Assembly (NCBI GenBank): GCA_022510505.1
Contig: JAFLTL010000006.1
Location: forward strand, 1-64,000
Reading direction: 5' to 3'
DNA from: Muribaculaceae bacterium
Lineage (GTDB): Bacteria; Bacteroidota; Bacteroidia; Bacteroidales; Muribaculaceae
Length of the DNA: 64,000 nucleotides
In this document: piece after piece, positions 9,255 to 19,008 of the stretch
Numbering within the stretch: position 1 is the stretch's first letter
How the letters are laid out: each line of letters begins with the position of its first letter
Position numbers and translations under genes: made by a program
The notes under the pieces: generated by a model
Database searches by the model: none
What the model saw: only the letters and a program-made list of their open reading frames with translations
Told to the model about the DNA's origin: nothing

Positions 9255-9310
9255 TTCAGTTTACAGTCTTCAGTTTACAGTTTTTTCAAGTAGCTTTTAG
9301 CCTTTAGCTT
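9255..9310. repeat. Short degenerate intergenic repeats
   Basis: Two exact 13-nt copies of TTCAGTTTACAGT lie at 9255-9267 and 9269-9281 (14-nt period), followed by repeated TTTAGC-like units at 9291-9310. The block fills the gap between the aldolase promoter and the methyltransferase gene and has no coding potential. Confidence 0.6.
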
Positions 9311-9324
9311 ATAACTCTTAGATG

Positions 9325-9945
9325 TTATTTGATTTTGATGATTGTTAGTCCGTCGCGAATTGGAAGAGTAAAACTTTCCAGTCGTTTATCATGGGCTACA
9401 AGGTGATTGAAAAGTGCGATTCCATAGGATTGCAATTCATGTCGAGATGATGGCGGTGGCTGGTCGAGGGAGATTTGAGATGCTCCCGGCCAAAGGGTAT
9501 TATCGGCAAGAATGTATGACCCTTTGGGCATTATCTCGAGTAGAAGTTCAAGATATTGAGGGTAGAGACGCTTGTCAGCATCAATAAAAGCCATATTCCA
9601 AGTGATTCCGTCTTGATGAAGTTGCGGAATGATTTGAAGTGCATCGCCTATGTGCAGTTTAATCTTATCACCTACCGAAGTAGATGAGAAACCTTTTGTA
9701 ATGAACGGTTCGAGTTCGTCATCTATTTCAATAGTGTCGAGTCGGGCTTCTGGTTTAAGAGCCCTTGCGATGCAGAGTGCTGAATAACCGGCGAAAGTTC
9801 CGATTTCCAGAGCCCGGCGTGGGGCGATAAGATGGGTGAGAATCGAAAGAAGTTGTCCCTGTTGATGTCCCGACACCATTCGGGGGTATAGAAGTCTCAG
9901 ATTAGCTTCTCGATAGATTCGGTGAAGAATATCATCGATTTCCAT
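9325..9945 (-). CDS. SAM-dependent O-methyltransferase (family 3, caffeoyl-CoA OMT-like)
   Basis: Class I methyltransferase of 206 aa. Motif I is ALEIGTFAGYSALCIA, followed by the acidic DTIEIDDELEP strand and FIDADKRLYPQY, the metal-binding segment typical of the O-methyltransferase 3 family; the substrate is unknown. I chose the ATG at 9945, one nucleotide after the porZ stop (TGA-C-ATG), rather than an upstream TTG that would extend the protein nine residues into porZ. The near-abutting arrangement indicates co-transcription with porZ. Confidence 0.88.
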   Translation of the reverse strand: MEIDDILHRIYREANLRLLYPRMVSGHQQGQLLSILTHLIAPRRALEIGTFAGYSALCIARALKPEARLDTIEIDDELEPFITKGFSSTSVGDKIKLHIGDALQIIPQLHQDGITWNMAFIDADKRLYPQYLELLLEIMPKGSYILADNTLWPGASQISLDQPPPSSRHELQSYGIALFNHLVAHDKRLESFTLPIRDGLTIIKIK

Positions 9946-9946
9946 G

Positions 9947-12316
9947 TCAGCGCAGAATGACGATTTTTCCAACCGGTTTTCCCGAGTCGGAGGATGAAGA
10001 TGCTATAACGTGATAGACTCCCGATGGGAGACGAGACCCTGAAGCACTGTTGGCATCCCAGGTAACGGTTCCGCCCTCACTTTGAAATTGGGCGACCAGA
10101 TTTCCGCTGGCGCCGAGGATTTTTACAATTGAGCCATCCATCAGTCCGGTGATTGTGACCGGTCCTTGATAGGAAGGTCTGACCGGATTTGGATAGATTT
10201 TCACATTATCAAAAGAGGTTGATGGTGCAGTAGTCGTTGACTGATAAGTGACAATTCCCATTGGAGTCCCGAAGAATACATTGCCGTTTCCAGTGGGGTC
10301 GCAAAGGACCGAATACACTGTGTTATAGGGGAGAAGCGAGTTTGACGCGTTGTGATTTTCAATAATCTGCGAGCCATCGGAGTTTGTCAGGAATACACCT
10401 GAGTCCTTTGTGACGAACCATTTCTGTCCGATGGGATCGACGGCAATGTCGTAGATAGTCTCTGTTTCAAGAAGGTAGTCGGCGAGGTTAGTTCCGTCGT
10501 TCCTTGGGACTTTGGGTCGAAAGGCCGAGATTGCACCGTTTGAAACATTCCATGGCTCGGGCGCGACGAAAACACCTCGGGAAGTTGCAATCCAGAGTGA
10601 TTTATCGGACGGGTCTTCAATAAGGGCTGAGATCCTGGGGATTTCGATATCTCCGAATCCGTCGTTAAGTGCCAGTCGTGTAACGAGACCAGATACGTCG
10701 TCGTTCAATTGAGAAGTGGAATTCGTGTCGTAGACAAAGATTTCAAACGCTCCCATGCAATAGAGATAACGACCTGTTGATGAAACGGTAATTGCTCCGT
10801 CACGGCCAGCTGAAAATATCTTGGAATCCTCAATTATTTCCCATTGATCTTTTGTGACATTCTGCAGCCCTCCGTCCATGGCTTGAGCGGGGAGTCGGAA
10901 AAGAGCGGGGAGTCCTTCCTGTCGTTCGCTAATCATCCACAGATTGCCGAACGAATCAAATTCGACATCCATTGCTCGCAGGCCGTAGTTGTCGGTTAGG
11001 GGTGAGTTTGAATCGGTAAAGTGGACTATTTCCTCCATATTCTCGGCAGACAGTGCATAGAAACCTTCGGTTATGTTCCCGGTGAAGAAAACATTGGGAT
11101 CTGAAGGTGATTCGCTTATGAAAGTCGGGTCGAAAAGGAAACCGTCGGGATTCGGGTTTATGGGCGACGTTACGGTCAGGTTCTTGGGTGTCAGATTTAC
11201 ATAGGAGCCATTGGATTCTCTTTTTGCTTGTCGGGCGACATTTCGAGTCGAATGGTCATAGAAAACATTGGAGTTTCCACGATTTGAGATCAGAACGTTG
11301 CCTGACGGTGTCATTCTCATGATTTTAACGTCGCTCACCGGAAGATTTCCCGGTTTTAGAGGCTCATTCCAAATAGTTCTACCCGAATTTGTGAAGTCAA
11401 TGGGTTGAATTCCCTTGTCATTTCCAATCCATGCCATTTGCGGCGAATCGGATACCGTTAGTAAATAGGGGATATCTACGATGGAAAATGTTTCCGATGG
11501 GAAGGGGCTGTCAGAATTATCAAATCCATCAATGCGGTTTTCGTAGCGAATATAAATGGGAACGTCTTTATTTCCGGTAATTAAAGTCTTGGCAGGTTCT
11601 TCGTCAAGCATTGTTTCCCGGGTTATGCTACTTCCATCGGTTGTCAGCATCCATGTATGGAATTCCCCATAGTTGCTTCTGACTCCATAGAGTTTGTTAT
11701 TGTCTCCCAAGAGAGAGGAGAAATTGTGATAGCCTAAATCGATCCAGTTCTCAAGTCTTCTTGGAGATGCGTTTCGGGGGAGCGCATAAAGGTGGCTGTT
11801 AACCACTATGAATGGCGTTGACGAAGCGAATGCACCTAATATGACCTCTTGTTCAAAAATCCCGGCCTCCTTTACCTCGTATTTTTTCAGATCATATATA
11901 ACCACTCCGAAAGAAGTGGTGACAAGCATTTGGTTAGACTGAAGGTCGAAAGAGATGCTGTTGATAGAGACGTTGGAATATTGCGAATCCTTGATATCAG
12001 GCAGGTTTATGACCTTTCCGTTGTCAAATAGCAGGTCGATATTGGAATTGGCGTAGGTGACTACGACCCAATTTTGAGCTGTCGGTGCGTAAAGACCGTT
12101 GACACCGGTGTCGTTGAGATAATTGGACTTGTCAAAGATCAGAGTTTCATCCTGTTCCTTGTCGTAGGCGAAAAGCGCCCCGGCCGATTCGAAATAGACA
12201 CGGTCGCGAGTTTCGACCATCCTTTCGACACCGCAGAAAGGCTTTTCCCATGTCCACTGTTGAGCCGACAGTATCAGAGAGAAAAGAGTGAAAATAAAAA
12301 ATAGACCCGGTCTCAT
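9947..12316 (-). CDS. porZ: Type IX secretion system component PorZ (beta-propeller protein with T9SS C-terminal domain)
   Basis: PorZ is part of the surface attachment complex (PorU-PorV-PorQ-PorZ) that matures type IX secretion substrates and binds A-LPS in Porphyromonas gingivalis. Evidence here: signal peptide (residues 1-19), an N-terminal propeller beginning with GALFAYDKEQ and the VVTYANSNIDLL ... TTSFGVVIYDL pattern characteristic of PorZ, a second set of two-component-regulator-type propeller blades in the middle, and a C-terminal type A sorting domain starting near NVKIYPNPVRP and containing VTWDANSASGSRLPSGVYHV. The 789-aa length is close to the P. gingivalis protein (776). No other T9SS genes are in the window. 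A TATCTTTG box precedes it. Confidence 0.9.
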   Translation of the reverse strand: MRPGLFFIFTLFSLILSAQQWTWEKPFCGVERMVETRDRVYFESAGALFAYDKEQDETLIFDKSNYLNDTGVNGLYAPTAQNWVVVTYANSNIDLLFDNGKVINLPDIKDSQYSNVSINSISFDLQSNQMLVTTSFGVVIYDLKKYEVKEAGIFEQEVILGAFASSTPFIVVNSHLYALPRNASPRRLENWIDLGYHNFSSLLGDNNKLYGVRSNYGEFHTWMLTTDGSSITRETMLDEEPAKTLITGNKDVPIYIRYENRIDGFDNSDSPFPSETFSIVDIPYLLTVSDSPQMAWIGNDKGIQPIDFTNSGRTIWNEPLKPGNLPVSDVKIMRMTPSGNVLISNRGNSNVFYDHSTRNVARQAKRESNGSYVNLTPKNLTVTSPINPNPDGFLFDPTFISESPSDPNVFFTGNITEGFYALSAENMEEIVHFTDSNSPLTDNYGLRAMDVEFDSFGNLWMISERQEGLPALFRLPAQAMDGGLQNVTKDQWEIIEDSKIFSAGRDGAITVSSTGRYLYCMGAFEIFVYDTNSTSQLNDDVSGLVTRLALNDGFGDIEIPRISALIEDPSDKSLWIATSRGVFVAPEPWNVSNGAISAFRPKVPRNDGTNLADYLLETETIYDIAVDPIGQKWFVTKDSGVFLTNSDGSQIIENHNASNSLLPYNTVYSVLCDPTGNGNVFFGTPMGIVTYQSTTTAPSTSFDNVKIYPNPVRPSYQGPVTITGLMDGSIVKILGASGNLVAQFQSEGGTVTWDANSASGSRLPSGVYHVIASSSSDSGKPVGKIVILR

Positions 12317-12329
12317 GTATTTTAAAACG

Positions 12330-12337
12330 CAAAGATA
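12330..12337 (-). promoter_or_regulatory. Promoter -7 box for porZ
   Basis: Minus-strand TATCTTTG, matching TAnnTTTG, 13 nt before the porZ ATG, so the leader would be very short (about 9 nt). It is back to back with the pckA promoter in the same intergenic region. Confidence 0.6.
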
Positions 12338-12469
12338 GGTGATATATTGCCAATGTCGATAAAGTTGTGGAGTAGAGTGAGAGACATGTTAGAATGTGAT
12401 GAATGAAAACGGCAGGAAGCATGAAAGAGATAAAGTGCGAAATGGAAGTTTAAATAAAAGATAATTCTA

Positions 12470-12500
12470 TTGCAAAATATGATGCAAAATTCTATCTTTG
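12470..12500 (+). promoter_or_regulatory. Promoter for pckA
   Basis: TTG at 12470-12472 and TATCTTTG at 12493-12500 with a 20-nt spacer, an excellent match to the Bacteroidota -33/-7 arrangement. The predicted leader is about 43 nt long to the pckA ATG at 12548. Confidence 0.8.
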
Positions 12501-12547
12501 TAGTCGGAATAAAAGACAAAAAACAACTTTAAAACTAACTGATAATC

Positions 12548-14149
12548 ATGAGTAAAATTGATTTGACGAAGTACGGTATCACCGGAACTACCAAAATCAT
12601 TCATAACCCTTCTTGGGATGAGCTTTACATCGAAGAAGTAAATCCGGGTCTGGAAGGTTATGAGAAGGGTAAGGAAACCGAGCTTGGTGCGGTTAACGTA
12701 ATGACAGGTATCTACACCGGTCGTTCTCCCAAAGATAAATTCTTTGTAGAGGATAAGACTTCAAAGGATACCATCTGGTGGACCAGTGACGAATATAAGA
12801 ATGACAATAAGCCCATCAGCGAAAAGACATGGGATGCTTTGAAAGAGATTGCGGACAAGGAATTGTCAAACAAGCCATTGTATGTAGTTGACGCATTCTG
12901 TGGAACCAATGCTGATACTCGTTTGGCAGTTCGCTTCATCATGGAAGTTGCCTGGCAGGCTCACTTTGTGACCAACATGTTCATTCGTCCGACGAAAGAA
13001 GAGTTGGAAAACTTCCAGCCCGACTTCATTGTAATGAATGCATCGAAGGCAAAGGTTGAGAACTGGAAAGAACTTGGTTTGAACTCAGAGACATGTGTTG
13101 CCTTCAACCTTACCGAAAGGATGCAGATCATCATCAATACTTGGTATGGCGGTGAGATGAAGAAGGGTATGTTCTCAATTATGAACTACTACCTCCCGTT
13201 GAAGGGTATGGCTTCGATGCACTGTTCGGCTAATACTGATATGAACGGTGAGAACACAGCTATTTTCTTCGGTTTGTCGGGAACCGGAAAGACAACCTTG
13301 TCGACCGATCCTAAACGTTTGCTCATCGGTGACGATGAACATGGTTGGGACGATCAGGGCGTGTTCAATTTCGAAGGTGGTTGCTATGCCAAGGTTATCA
13401 ATCTTGACAAGGACAGCGAACCTGACATTTACAATGCTATCAAGAGAGACGCTCTGTTGGAGAACGTTACTGTAGCTGATGACGGTAAGATTGATTTTGC
13501 CGACAAGAGCACAACTGAGAACACTCGAGTTTCCTATCCAATCAACCACATTGAGAAGATAGCCCCGGGCAGTAAAGGTCCTGATGCGAAGAATGTCATC
13601 TTCCTTTCAGCGGATGCCTATGGAGTTCTTCCTCCCGTATCGATTTTGACTCCCGATCAGACTAAATATTACTTCCTGTCGGGTTACACTTCGAAACTGG
13701 CCGGAACCGAGCGTGGTATTACCGAACCGACCCCCACATTCTCGGCATGCTTCGGTGCAGCATTCCTTTCATTGCATCCGACAAAATATGCCGAAGAGTT
13801 GGTAAAGAAGATGGAAAAGAGCGGTGCGAAGGCTTACCTGGTCAACACCGGTTGGAACGGAACAGGCAAACGTATCTCCATCAAGGATACGCGTGGCATT
13901 ATCGATGCAATTCTCGACGGTGCAATCCTGAAAGCTCCCACGAAGAAAATTCCTATTTTCGACCTTGAGGTTCCAACCGAATTGCAGGGCGTTGACACTA
14001 ACATTCTTGATCCTCGCAACACTTATCCAAATCCCGAGGATTGGACAAAGAAAGCAACAATGCTGGCCGAGAAGTTCATCGCCAACTTCAAGAAGTTCGA
14101 GACCAATCCTGCAGGAAAGGCTCTTGTAGCAGCCGGTCCTAAATTGTAA
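12548..14149 (+). CDS. pckA: Phosphoenolpyruvate carboxykinase (ATP)
   Basis: Cytoplasmic ATP-type PEPCK. In succinate-forming anaerobes it runs in the carboxylating direction, fixing CO2 on PEP to give oxaloacetate and ATP, feeding the reductive branch to fumarate reductase. Seen are the substrate loop [10 protein letters not shown], the kinase-1a P-loop [11 protein letters not shown], the kinase-2 region [20 protein letters not shown] and the adenine-binding [10 protein letters not shown] block. Length of 533 aa is normal. It has its own strong promoter and terminator. Direction of flux is inferred from the fumarate reductase and acetate genes in the same window. Confidence 0.98.
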   Translation: MSKIDLTKYGITGTTKIIHNPSWDELYIEEVNPGLEGYEKGKETELGAVNVMTGIYTGRSPKDKFFVEDKTSKDTIWWTSDEYKNDNKPISEKTWDALKEIADKELSNKPLYVVDAFCGTNADTRLAVRFIMEVAWQAHFVTNMFIRPTKEELENFQPDFIVMNASKAKVENWKELGLNSETCVAFNLTERMQIIINTWYGGEMKKGMFSIMNYYLPLKGMASMHCSANTDMNGENTAIFFGLSGTGKTTLSTDPKRLLIGDDEHGWDDQGVFNFEGGCYAKVINLDKDSEPDIYNAIKRDALLENVTVADDGKIDFADKSTTENTRVSYPINHIEKIAPGSKGPDAKNVIFLSADAYGVLPPVSILTPDQTKYYFLSGYTSKLAGTERGITEPTPTFSACFGAAFLSLHPTKYAEELVKKMEKSGAKAYLVNTGWNGTGKRISIKDTRGIIDAILDGAILKAPTKKIPIFDLEVPTELQGVDTNILDPRNTYPNPEDWTKKATMLAEKFIANFKKFETNPAGKALVAAGPKL

Positions 14150-14178
14150 GGAACACCAAACAGAGAGATAATTTTTAG

Positions 14179-14215
14179 AGGGCGTGCGTGCTAAGCAAGC
14201 ACGCCCTTGTTTTTT
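14179..14215 (+). terminator. Intrinsic terminator of pckA
   Basis: Exact GC-rich 9-nt arms (14179-14187 and 14199-14207) followed by a T-rich tract to 14215. A canonical Rho-independent terminator 30 nt after the pckA stop. Confidence 0.9.
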
Positions 14216-14259
14216 AATCGAATCTTAAATCTGAGACGTTTTTCTCTATATTTTGAAAT

Positions 14260-15279
14260 ATGGACTTATTTGAAAGACTAACAGCCCGAGCCAAGGAGAA
14301 TCCACAGCGGATAGTACTTCCCGAAGGAACCGAAACGCGTACGTTGACAGCGGCCAGCAATATCCTGGCCGAAGGAATAGCCAAGGTGACCTTGATTGGC
14401 AATAAGGGGGATATAATGAATCTGGCACGGCAGCTTCATTTGGACCACATTGAAAAGGCCGATGTCATAGACCCGGCCGATGAAACGGTGATAGACAAGT
14501 ATGCTCCGATTCTTTTGGAGCTTCGTAAGAAGAAGGGGATGACCCCCGAGGAATCGCGTTTGACGGCAGCCAATCCGTTATATTTGGGATGTTTGATGAT
14601 TAAGGCCGGTGATGTCGACGGTATGGTCGCCGGAGCCATGAACACAACCGGAAATGTACTGAGAGCTGCTTTCCAAGTAGTGAAGACCCAACCCGGTATT
14701 GAAGTTGTTTCGGGCGCGTTCCTGATGTTGATTCCTAAAGACATGAATTTTGGAACTAACGGAGTCCTTGTGATGGCGGACTGTGCAGTTGTTCCCGATC
14801 CTACGGCCGAGGAGTTAGCACAGATAGCCATTTCGGGTGCTCAGACCGCACGAGACATTGCCGGAATAGAGCCACGAGTAGCTTTATTGAGTTTCTCAAC
14901 CAAGGGAAGCGCCAAACATTCGAGAGTATCTAAAGTCATCGAAGCCTTGAGCATAGCTCATGCGATGGATCCTCATTTGATTCTTGACGGTGAATTGCAG
15001 GCCGATGCCGCGATTGTTCCATCGGTTGCCGGTACAAAAGCACCTAATTCTGCTTTGTCGGGGCGTGCAAACGTGTTGATTTTCCCCAGTCTTGAGGTTG
15101 GGAATATTGCTTACAAGCTAGTTCAACGATTGGGTAACATTCAGGCAGTGGGTCCGATTCTGCAAGGACTTGCAGCTCCGGTCAACGACCTGTCGCGAGG
15201 TTGTTTCCCGGAAGATATCTACAAAACCATCATCATCACCTGTAATCAGGCTATAGGACTTAAAGAATCGAAAGAATGA
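14260..15279 (+). CDS. pta: Phosphate acetyltransferase
   Basis: Converts acetyl-CoA and phosphate to acetyl-phosphate, the first step of acetate production. The protein is a single PTA_PTB domain of 339 aa, without the N-terminal DRTGG/P-loop regions of the long E. coli enzyme. Family signatures include IVLPEGTETRT near the N-terminus, DVDGMVAGAMNTT and the C-terminal GLAAPVNDLSRG. The stop overlaps the ackA start by 4 nt. A TATATTTTG sequence just before the start resembles a -7 box with one extra base, but the spacing to the ATG makes it doubtful. Confidence 0.96.
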   Translation: MDLFERLTARAKENPQRIVLPEGTETRTLTAASNILAEGIAKVTLIGNKGDIMNLARQLHLDHIEKADVIDPADETVIDKYAPILLELRKKKGMTPEESRLTAANPLYLGCLMIKAGDVDGMVAGAMNTTGNVLRAAFQVVKTQPGIEVVSGAFLMLIPKDMNFGTNGVLVMADCAVVPDPTAEELAQIAISGAQTARDIAGIEPRVALLSFSTKGSAKHSRVSKVIEALSIAHAMDPHLILDGELQADAAIVPSVAGTKAPNSALSGRANVLIFPSLEVGNIAYKLVQRLGNIQAVGPILQGLAAPVNDLSRGCFPEDIYKTIIITCNQAIGLKESKE

Positions 15280-16475
15280 AGATATTAGTTCTGAACTGTG
15301 GCAGCAGTTCGGTAAAATATAAACTGATAGAGACCGAAGGCGAGAAAGTTCTTGCCGAAGGGGGAGTCGAGAAAATCGGCATGGACGGATGTTTCTTGAA
15401 ATACAAGGACATGTCGACCGGTGACAAAAAGATAGAGGAGTTGGGAAAGACCGACCACAAAGGCGCGATTTTGGCCATCATGAAAAATCTCACAGACTCA
15501 AAGACCGGAGTTCTTAAGTCATTTGATGAGATTGGAGCGGTTGGCCATCGTGTTGTCCATGGCGGCGAGAAATTCAGCAGTTCAGTAATCATTGATGCTG
15601 AGGTTAAAGAAATGATAAAGCAGTGCTATGACTTGGCTCCGTTGCACAATCCTGCGAACATAACCGGGATTGAGGCCATCGAGGCAGTTTTACCGGATGT
15701 AAAACAAGTAGCGGTGTTCGACACAGCTTTCCATCAGACTATGCCTCAGAAGGCGTATATGTATGCTTTGCCTTATAAGTATTATTCGGAGGATGGTGTT
15801 CGTCGTTATGGCTTCCATGGGACGAGCCATCGATATGTCAGCGCCCGTGCCGCCGAGTTCCTTGGGAGGAATCTCAATGATTTGAAGATGATAACCTGTC
15901 ATGTAGGAAACGGTGGTTCCATCACAGCAGTTTATCATGGGAAGAGCATAGACACGTCGCTTGGTTTGACTCCGACCGAAGGACTGATGATGGGGACGAG
16001 GGTTGGCGATGTTGATCCGGGTGCGTTGATTTATTTGATGCATCGTCATCATTTGTCGGCCGATGAATTGCAGAAAATTTTGAATAAAGAGAGTGGTGTT
16101 TTGGGAGTATCCGAGGTATCATCAGATATGCGAGAACTTGAAGCAGCCATTAAGGAAGGCAATGAGAAGGCTAAACTGGCGTTGGACATGTATGAGCATC
16201 GCATTGTGAAATATATTGGAGCCTATGCAGCCGAAATGGGAGGCGTGGATGTGATTGTTTTCACAGGCGGGGTTGGTGAGAACCAGACCGGTTTGCGTTC
16301 TAATGTTTGCAGGCCTTTGGCGTTCATGGGGGTTGAGATTGACGAGGAGAAGAATGCCAAGTCGCGAGGCGAAGAGGTGGTAGTTTCTACTCCTTCCTCG
16401 AAAGTTACGGTTGTTGTTATACCGACAGACGAGGAGCTGATGATAGCCCGTGATGCCGCTGCGTTGGTCAAATAA
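15276..16475 (+). CDS. ackA: Acetate kinase
   Basis: Transfers phosphate from acetyl-phosphate to ADP, giving acetate and ATP; cytoplasmic ASKHA-fold enzyme. Seen are the N-terminal LNCGSSSVKYKL signature, the RYGFHGTSH block, the HVGNGGSITAV phosphate loop and FTGGVGENQ near the C-terminus. Length of 399 aa is standard. ATGA overlap with pta indicates a two-gene operon, closed by a strong terminator. Confidence 0.98.
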   Translation: MKILVLNCGSSSVKYKLIETEGEKVLAEGGVEKIGMDGCFLKYKDMSTGDKKIEELGKTDHKGAILAIMKNLTDSKTGVLKSFDEIGAVGHRVVHGGEKFSSSVIIDAEVKEMIKQCYDLAPLHNPANITGIEAIEAVLPDVKQVAVFDTAFHQTMPQKAYMYALPYKYYSEDGVRRYGFHGTSHRYVSARAAEFLGRNLNDLKMITCHVGNGGSITAVYHGKSIDTSLGLTPTEGLMMGTRVGDVDPGALIYLMHRHHLSADELQKILNKESGVLGVSEVSSDMRELEAAIKEGNEKAKLALDMYEHRIVKYIGAYAAEMGGVDVIVFTGGVGENQTGLRSNVCRPLAFMGVEIDEEKNAKSRGEEVVVSTPSSKVTVVVIPTDEELMIARDAAALVK

Positions 16476-16499
16476 AGGACGTGGACTTTACTCGATAGA

Positions 16500-16532
16500 A
16501 AAAGAATGATTGGAAACTCCAATCATTCTTTT
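16500..16532. terminator. Bidirectional terminator between ackA and the FtsX-like permease
   Basis: Arms 16500-16514 and 16518-16532 are exact 15-nt reverse complements around a 3-nt loop, with A-run and T-run at the ends, so it can terminate both converging units. The stop codon of the minus-strand permease (16523-16525) lies inside the right arm. Confidence 0.88.
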
Positions 16533-18859
16533 TTTAGCTCGATGGCAGGATTTACATTTGCCGCTCTCAGTGTTTGCCATAAAACGGACAGAAAAGCAGT
16601 TATTAGTGATAAAAGGATTGCAATAGCAATAATCCACCAATAATTTTCAATGCGATATATATATTCTTCAAGGTAGCTTCTAACCGCCCAGACAGCAAAC
16701 GGTACAGCAATAAGGCAAGAGATAATTATTAAAATCATATAATTTCCAATACTTCTCCAAGCTTCAGTTTTCACTGTGCCACCGTAGATTTTCCTTATGG
16801 CAATCGATTTAGAGTTAACATTTGCATAATAGGTACTCATTGCAATTAAGCCAAGGATTGATATGATTAGGGAAAGGATCATGAAAATCTCCAATAACCT
16901 CATGTTATTTTTTGCCGGTTCCAGTCCCTTTTTATAATGTGAATTAATAAAGTCGGCTCCCGATAATTCCCAAACTGTCCCCAATCTTTTAACTGACCAT
17001 TTTCTATAAGTTTCCAATATCTTGTTGCGTATTTCATTCGATTCATCCTGAGTTTCTATTAACCAGTTATTATAGAAAATCTCATCCATTTGTTTATCAC
17101 TAATAACACTGATTGCCACAAGTTCTTCTTCTCCTGTGTTTGATGTGTTATAAGGGAAATCTTTAAATGTTCCGGCTGTGTTATCTATAAATTTTGTTCG
17201 TTTTGGGAGTTCAGTCAACGAAATGTCATTAACGGTATCGGAGAACCCAATTTTGTTATATGTATTCTCACTTAACCAAACCGATCCGGCCTTGGGAATA
17301 TTGAAATCTTTTAATTTTATGAATTCAAGCATATCGAATGCTATAGAGTCCATTCGGCAGAGTCGGAATAATACCTCATTGCCGAGTACATCTTTCCCGT
17401 ATTGTCCACTAAAAATGAAGCCCGGTACCGAAGATGTTCTACCAACTCTTTTGACTCCTGGTATTTTAATTAATTCTTCATATAAACCAGTGTTTTCAGT
17501 CCTAAGCCATAAAGAAAGATAGAATTTGTTATCATGATTAAAGTTCATTGGTCGGTTAAGAGACTTTTTGTATTGGAACTCCATCACTAGTCCCATTGTC
17601 AATAAAAAGATTGCAAGACAATTTTGAATGACAATAAAGATTTTACTGTAGGTTCTTTTATTAGATGCTCTATAAGCTCCTTTAACTACGTCAATTGGAG
17701 TATATTTTGCGGCAATTAGAGCCGGGATCACTCCTGATAAAATACCTACCCCAATTATTATCAATAGATAATAAATAAATATTGAAAAGCTCAAATGTAC
17801 TCTTACTTGGATATTAGGAGAATTCAATAGACTGTCAATAATAGGCGCAAAGGCATATGCCAATAGAATGGCGATTCCAAAACATACGAAAGTGAATAGC
17901 ATTGATTCGAAAATGAATCTTATAACAACCGTTGACCGATTTGCGCCAACTAGTCGACGTGTCGCCATTTCTTTTATCCGTTTCCCTGTCAAAGCAGTGC
18001 TCAGATTGATGTAATTAAATATGGCTGAAATTAATAACAATATACCAACTGCAATCAAGATTCTCAATGTGCCCCAATCACCCTGATTAAACTGGTCGGA
18101 ACGAATTGTCTCATCGAAATATATTTTATCAAGTCGCGTACATGACAAACTCTGAAAGAACAGGTTTTCATATATAGAATAATATTCTTTACAGATGTCC
18201 TCCACCTTCTTGATAATAAGATTAATGTCAGTTCCCGGATAGAGTTTTACAAGAGGAATAGTGCTCCCATAAAGGTCAAAAGGATTGTCCCTTACATTGT
18301 CGTTAACCGGACTCATCCATGAGACCAATATATCGGTATCATTTAATAGGGTGTTCTTGAAATCTTTAAATAATCCTTGAACAATATAATAATCGGTTGC
18401 AATCTTTAGTTCGTCACCAACTTCTATTCCATAGGTTCGGGCTAATGTTTCACTAATGAAGACATTGTTTTTGGACTTTATATTATCGATATTTCCTTCA
18501 ATTAGTTTGTAATTCGGAAAAATTTCGAAGAAATCTTCATCGATAGCCATTGCTTTGGCAATAAATCGTTCACCTTTATATTCACTAGTTGCAGATATTC
18601 CCTGATGTATTTGGGTAATGCTCTGGATTTCCGGTATTCGTTCTTTTGCAACTTCTTTAAATCCATAGGTTAAACCGTAATAATCAGGCATACCAAAAAT
18701 ATAAATGGACTTGGCGAAGGGATTCTCATGGACTATTTTATAATTATCAATCACAAAGCAACCGATAATAATAATGAATGTCATGCTTGAGAATAATCCG
18801 AATGCCTGAATTATTGCAAATGATATATTTCGGGATAGAAATTTTAAGTAAGATTTCAT
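16523..18859 (-). CDS. FtsX/MacB-type ABC transporter permease, orphan
   Basis: Inner-membrane permease of 778 aa with the double architecture of two MacB_PCD/FtsX units: a TM helix at residues about 12-34, a periplasmic domain, a three-helix FtsX block near residues 270-400, a second N-terminal TM near 415, another periplasmic domain and a final FtsX block near 670-770. It contains no ATPase; the nearest LolD-type ATPase is encoded at 24031-24711 in the divergent operon, which also ends in a paralogous permease. The promoter carries the same inverted repeat at the same distance as the divergent regulator gene, so it is likely part of the same regulon. Cargo unknown; lipoprotein or antimicrobial-peptide handling is typical of the family. 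Confidence 0.88.
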   Translation of the reverse strand: MKSYLKFLSRNISFAIIQAFGLFSSMTFIIIIGCFVIDNYKIVHENPFAKSIYIFGMPDYYGLTYGFKEVAKERIPEIQSITQIHQGISATSEYKGERFIAKAMAIDEDFFEIFPNYKLIEGNIDNIKSKNNVFISETLARTYGIEVGDELKIATDYYIVQGLFKDFKNTLLNDTDILVSWMSPVNDNVRDNPFDLYGSTIPLVKLYPGTDINLIIKKVEDICKEYYSIYENLFFQSLSCTRLDKIYFDETIRSDQFNQGDWGTLRILIAVGILLLISAIFNYINLSTALTGKRIKEMATRRLVGANRSTVVIRFIFESMLFTFVCFGIAILLAYAFAPIIDSLLNSPNIQVRVHLSFSIFIYYLLIIIGVGILSGVIPALIAAKYTPIDVVKGAYRASNKRTYSKIFIVIQNCLAIFLLTMGLVMEFQYKKSLNRPMNFNHDNKFYLSLWLRTENTGLYEELIKIPGVKRVGRTSSVPGFIFSGQYGKDVLGNEVLFRLCRMDSIAFDMLEFIKLKDFNIPKAGSVWLSENTYNKIGFSDTVNDISLTELPKRTKFIDNTAGTFKDFPYNTSNTGEEELVAISVISDKQMDEIFYNNWLIETQDESNEIRNKILETYRKWSVKRLGTVWELSGADFINSHYKKGLEPAKNNMRLLEIFMILSLIISILGLIAMSTYYANVNSKSIAIRKIYGGTVKTEAWRSIGNYMILIIISCLIAVPFAVWAVRSYLEEYIYRIENYWWIIAIAILLSLITAFLSVLWQTLRAANVNPAIELKKE

Positions 18860-18913
18860 TCAATTAAGAATTTAATAATAGGATTTTATTCAGTTTCTCA
18901 TTATGAACTGATG

Positions 18914-18921
18914 CAAAATTA
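18914..18921 (-). promoter_or_regulatory. Promoter -7 box for the orphan permease
   Basis: Minus-strand TAATTTTG (fits TAnnTTTG), giving a leader of about 50 nt to the ATG at 18859. There is no TTG at -33, as expected for an activator-dependent promoter. The 25-bp inverted repeat at 18984-19008 begins 62 nt upstream. Confidence 0.65.
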
Positions 18922-18983
18922 GTACATAAAAAATCAGTTTAATTTAAGTGTTTGAATTACAAATTAATCGAAGAATTATCGAA

Positions 18984-19008
18984 TGTAAAATTACTCTAAC
19001 AATTTACA
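18984..19008. promoter_or_regulatory. Putative response-regulator operator 1 (permease side)
   Basis: TGTAAA-N13-TTTACA, 25 bp in total, separated by exactly 62 nt from the TAATTTTG box of the orphan permease. The half proximal to the promoter reads TTTTACA in the direction of transcription, identical to the proximal halves of the two other copies. Confidence 0.7.
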
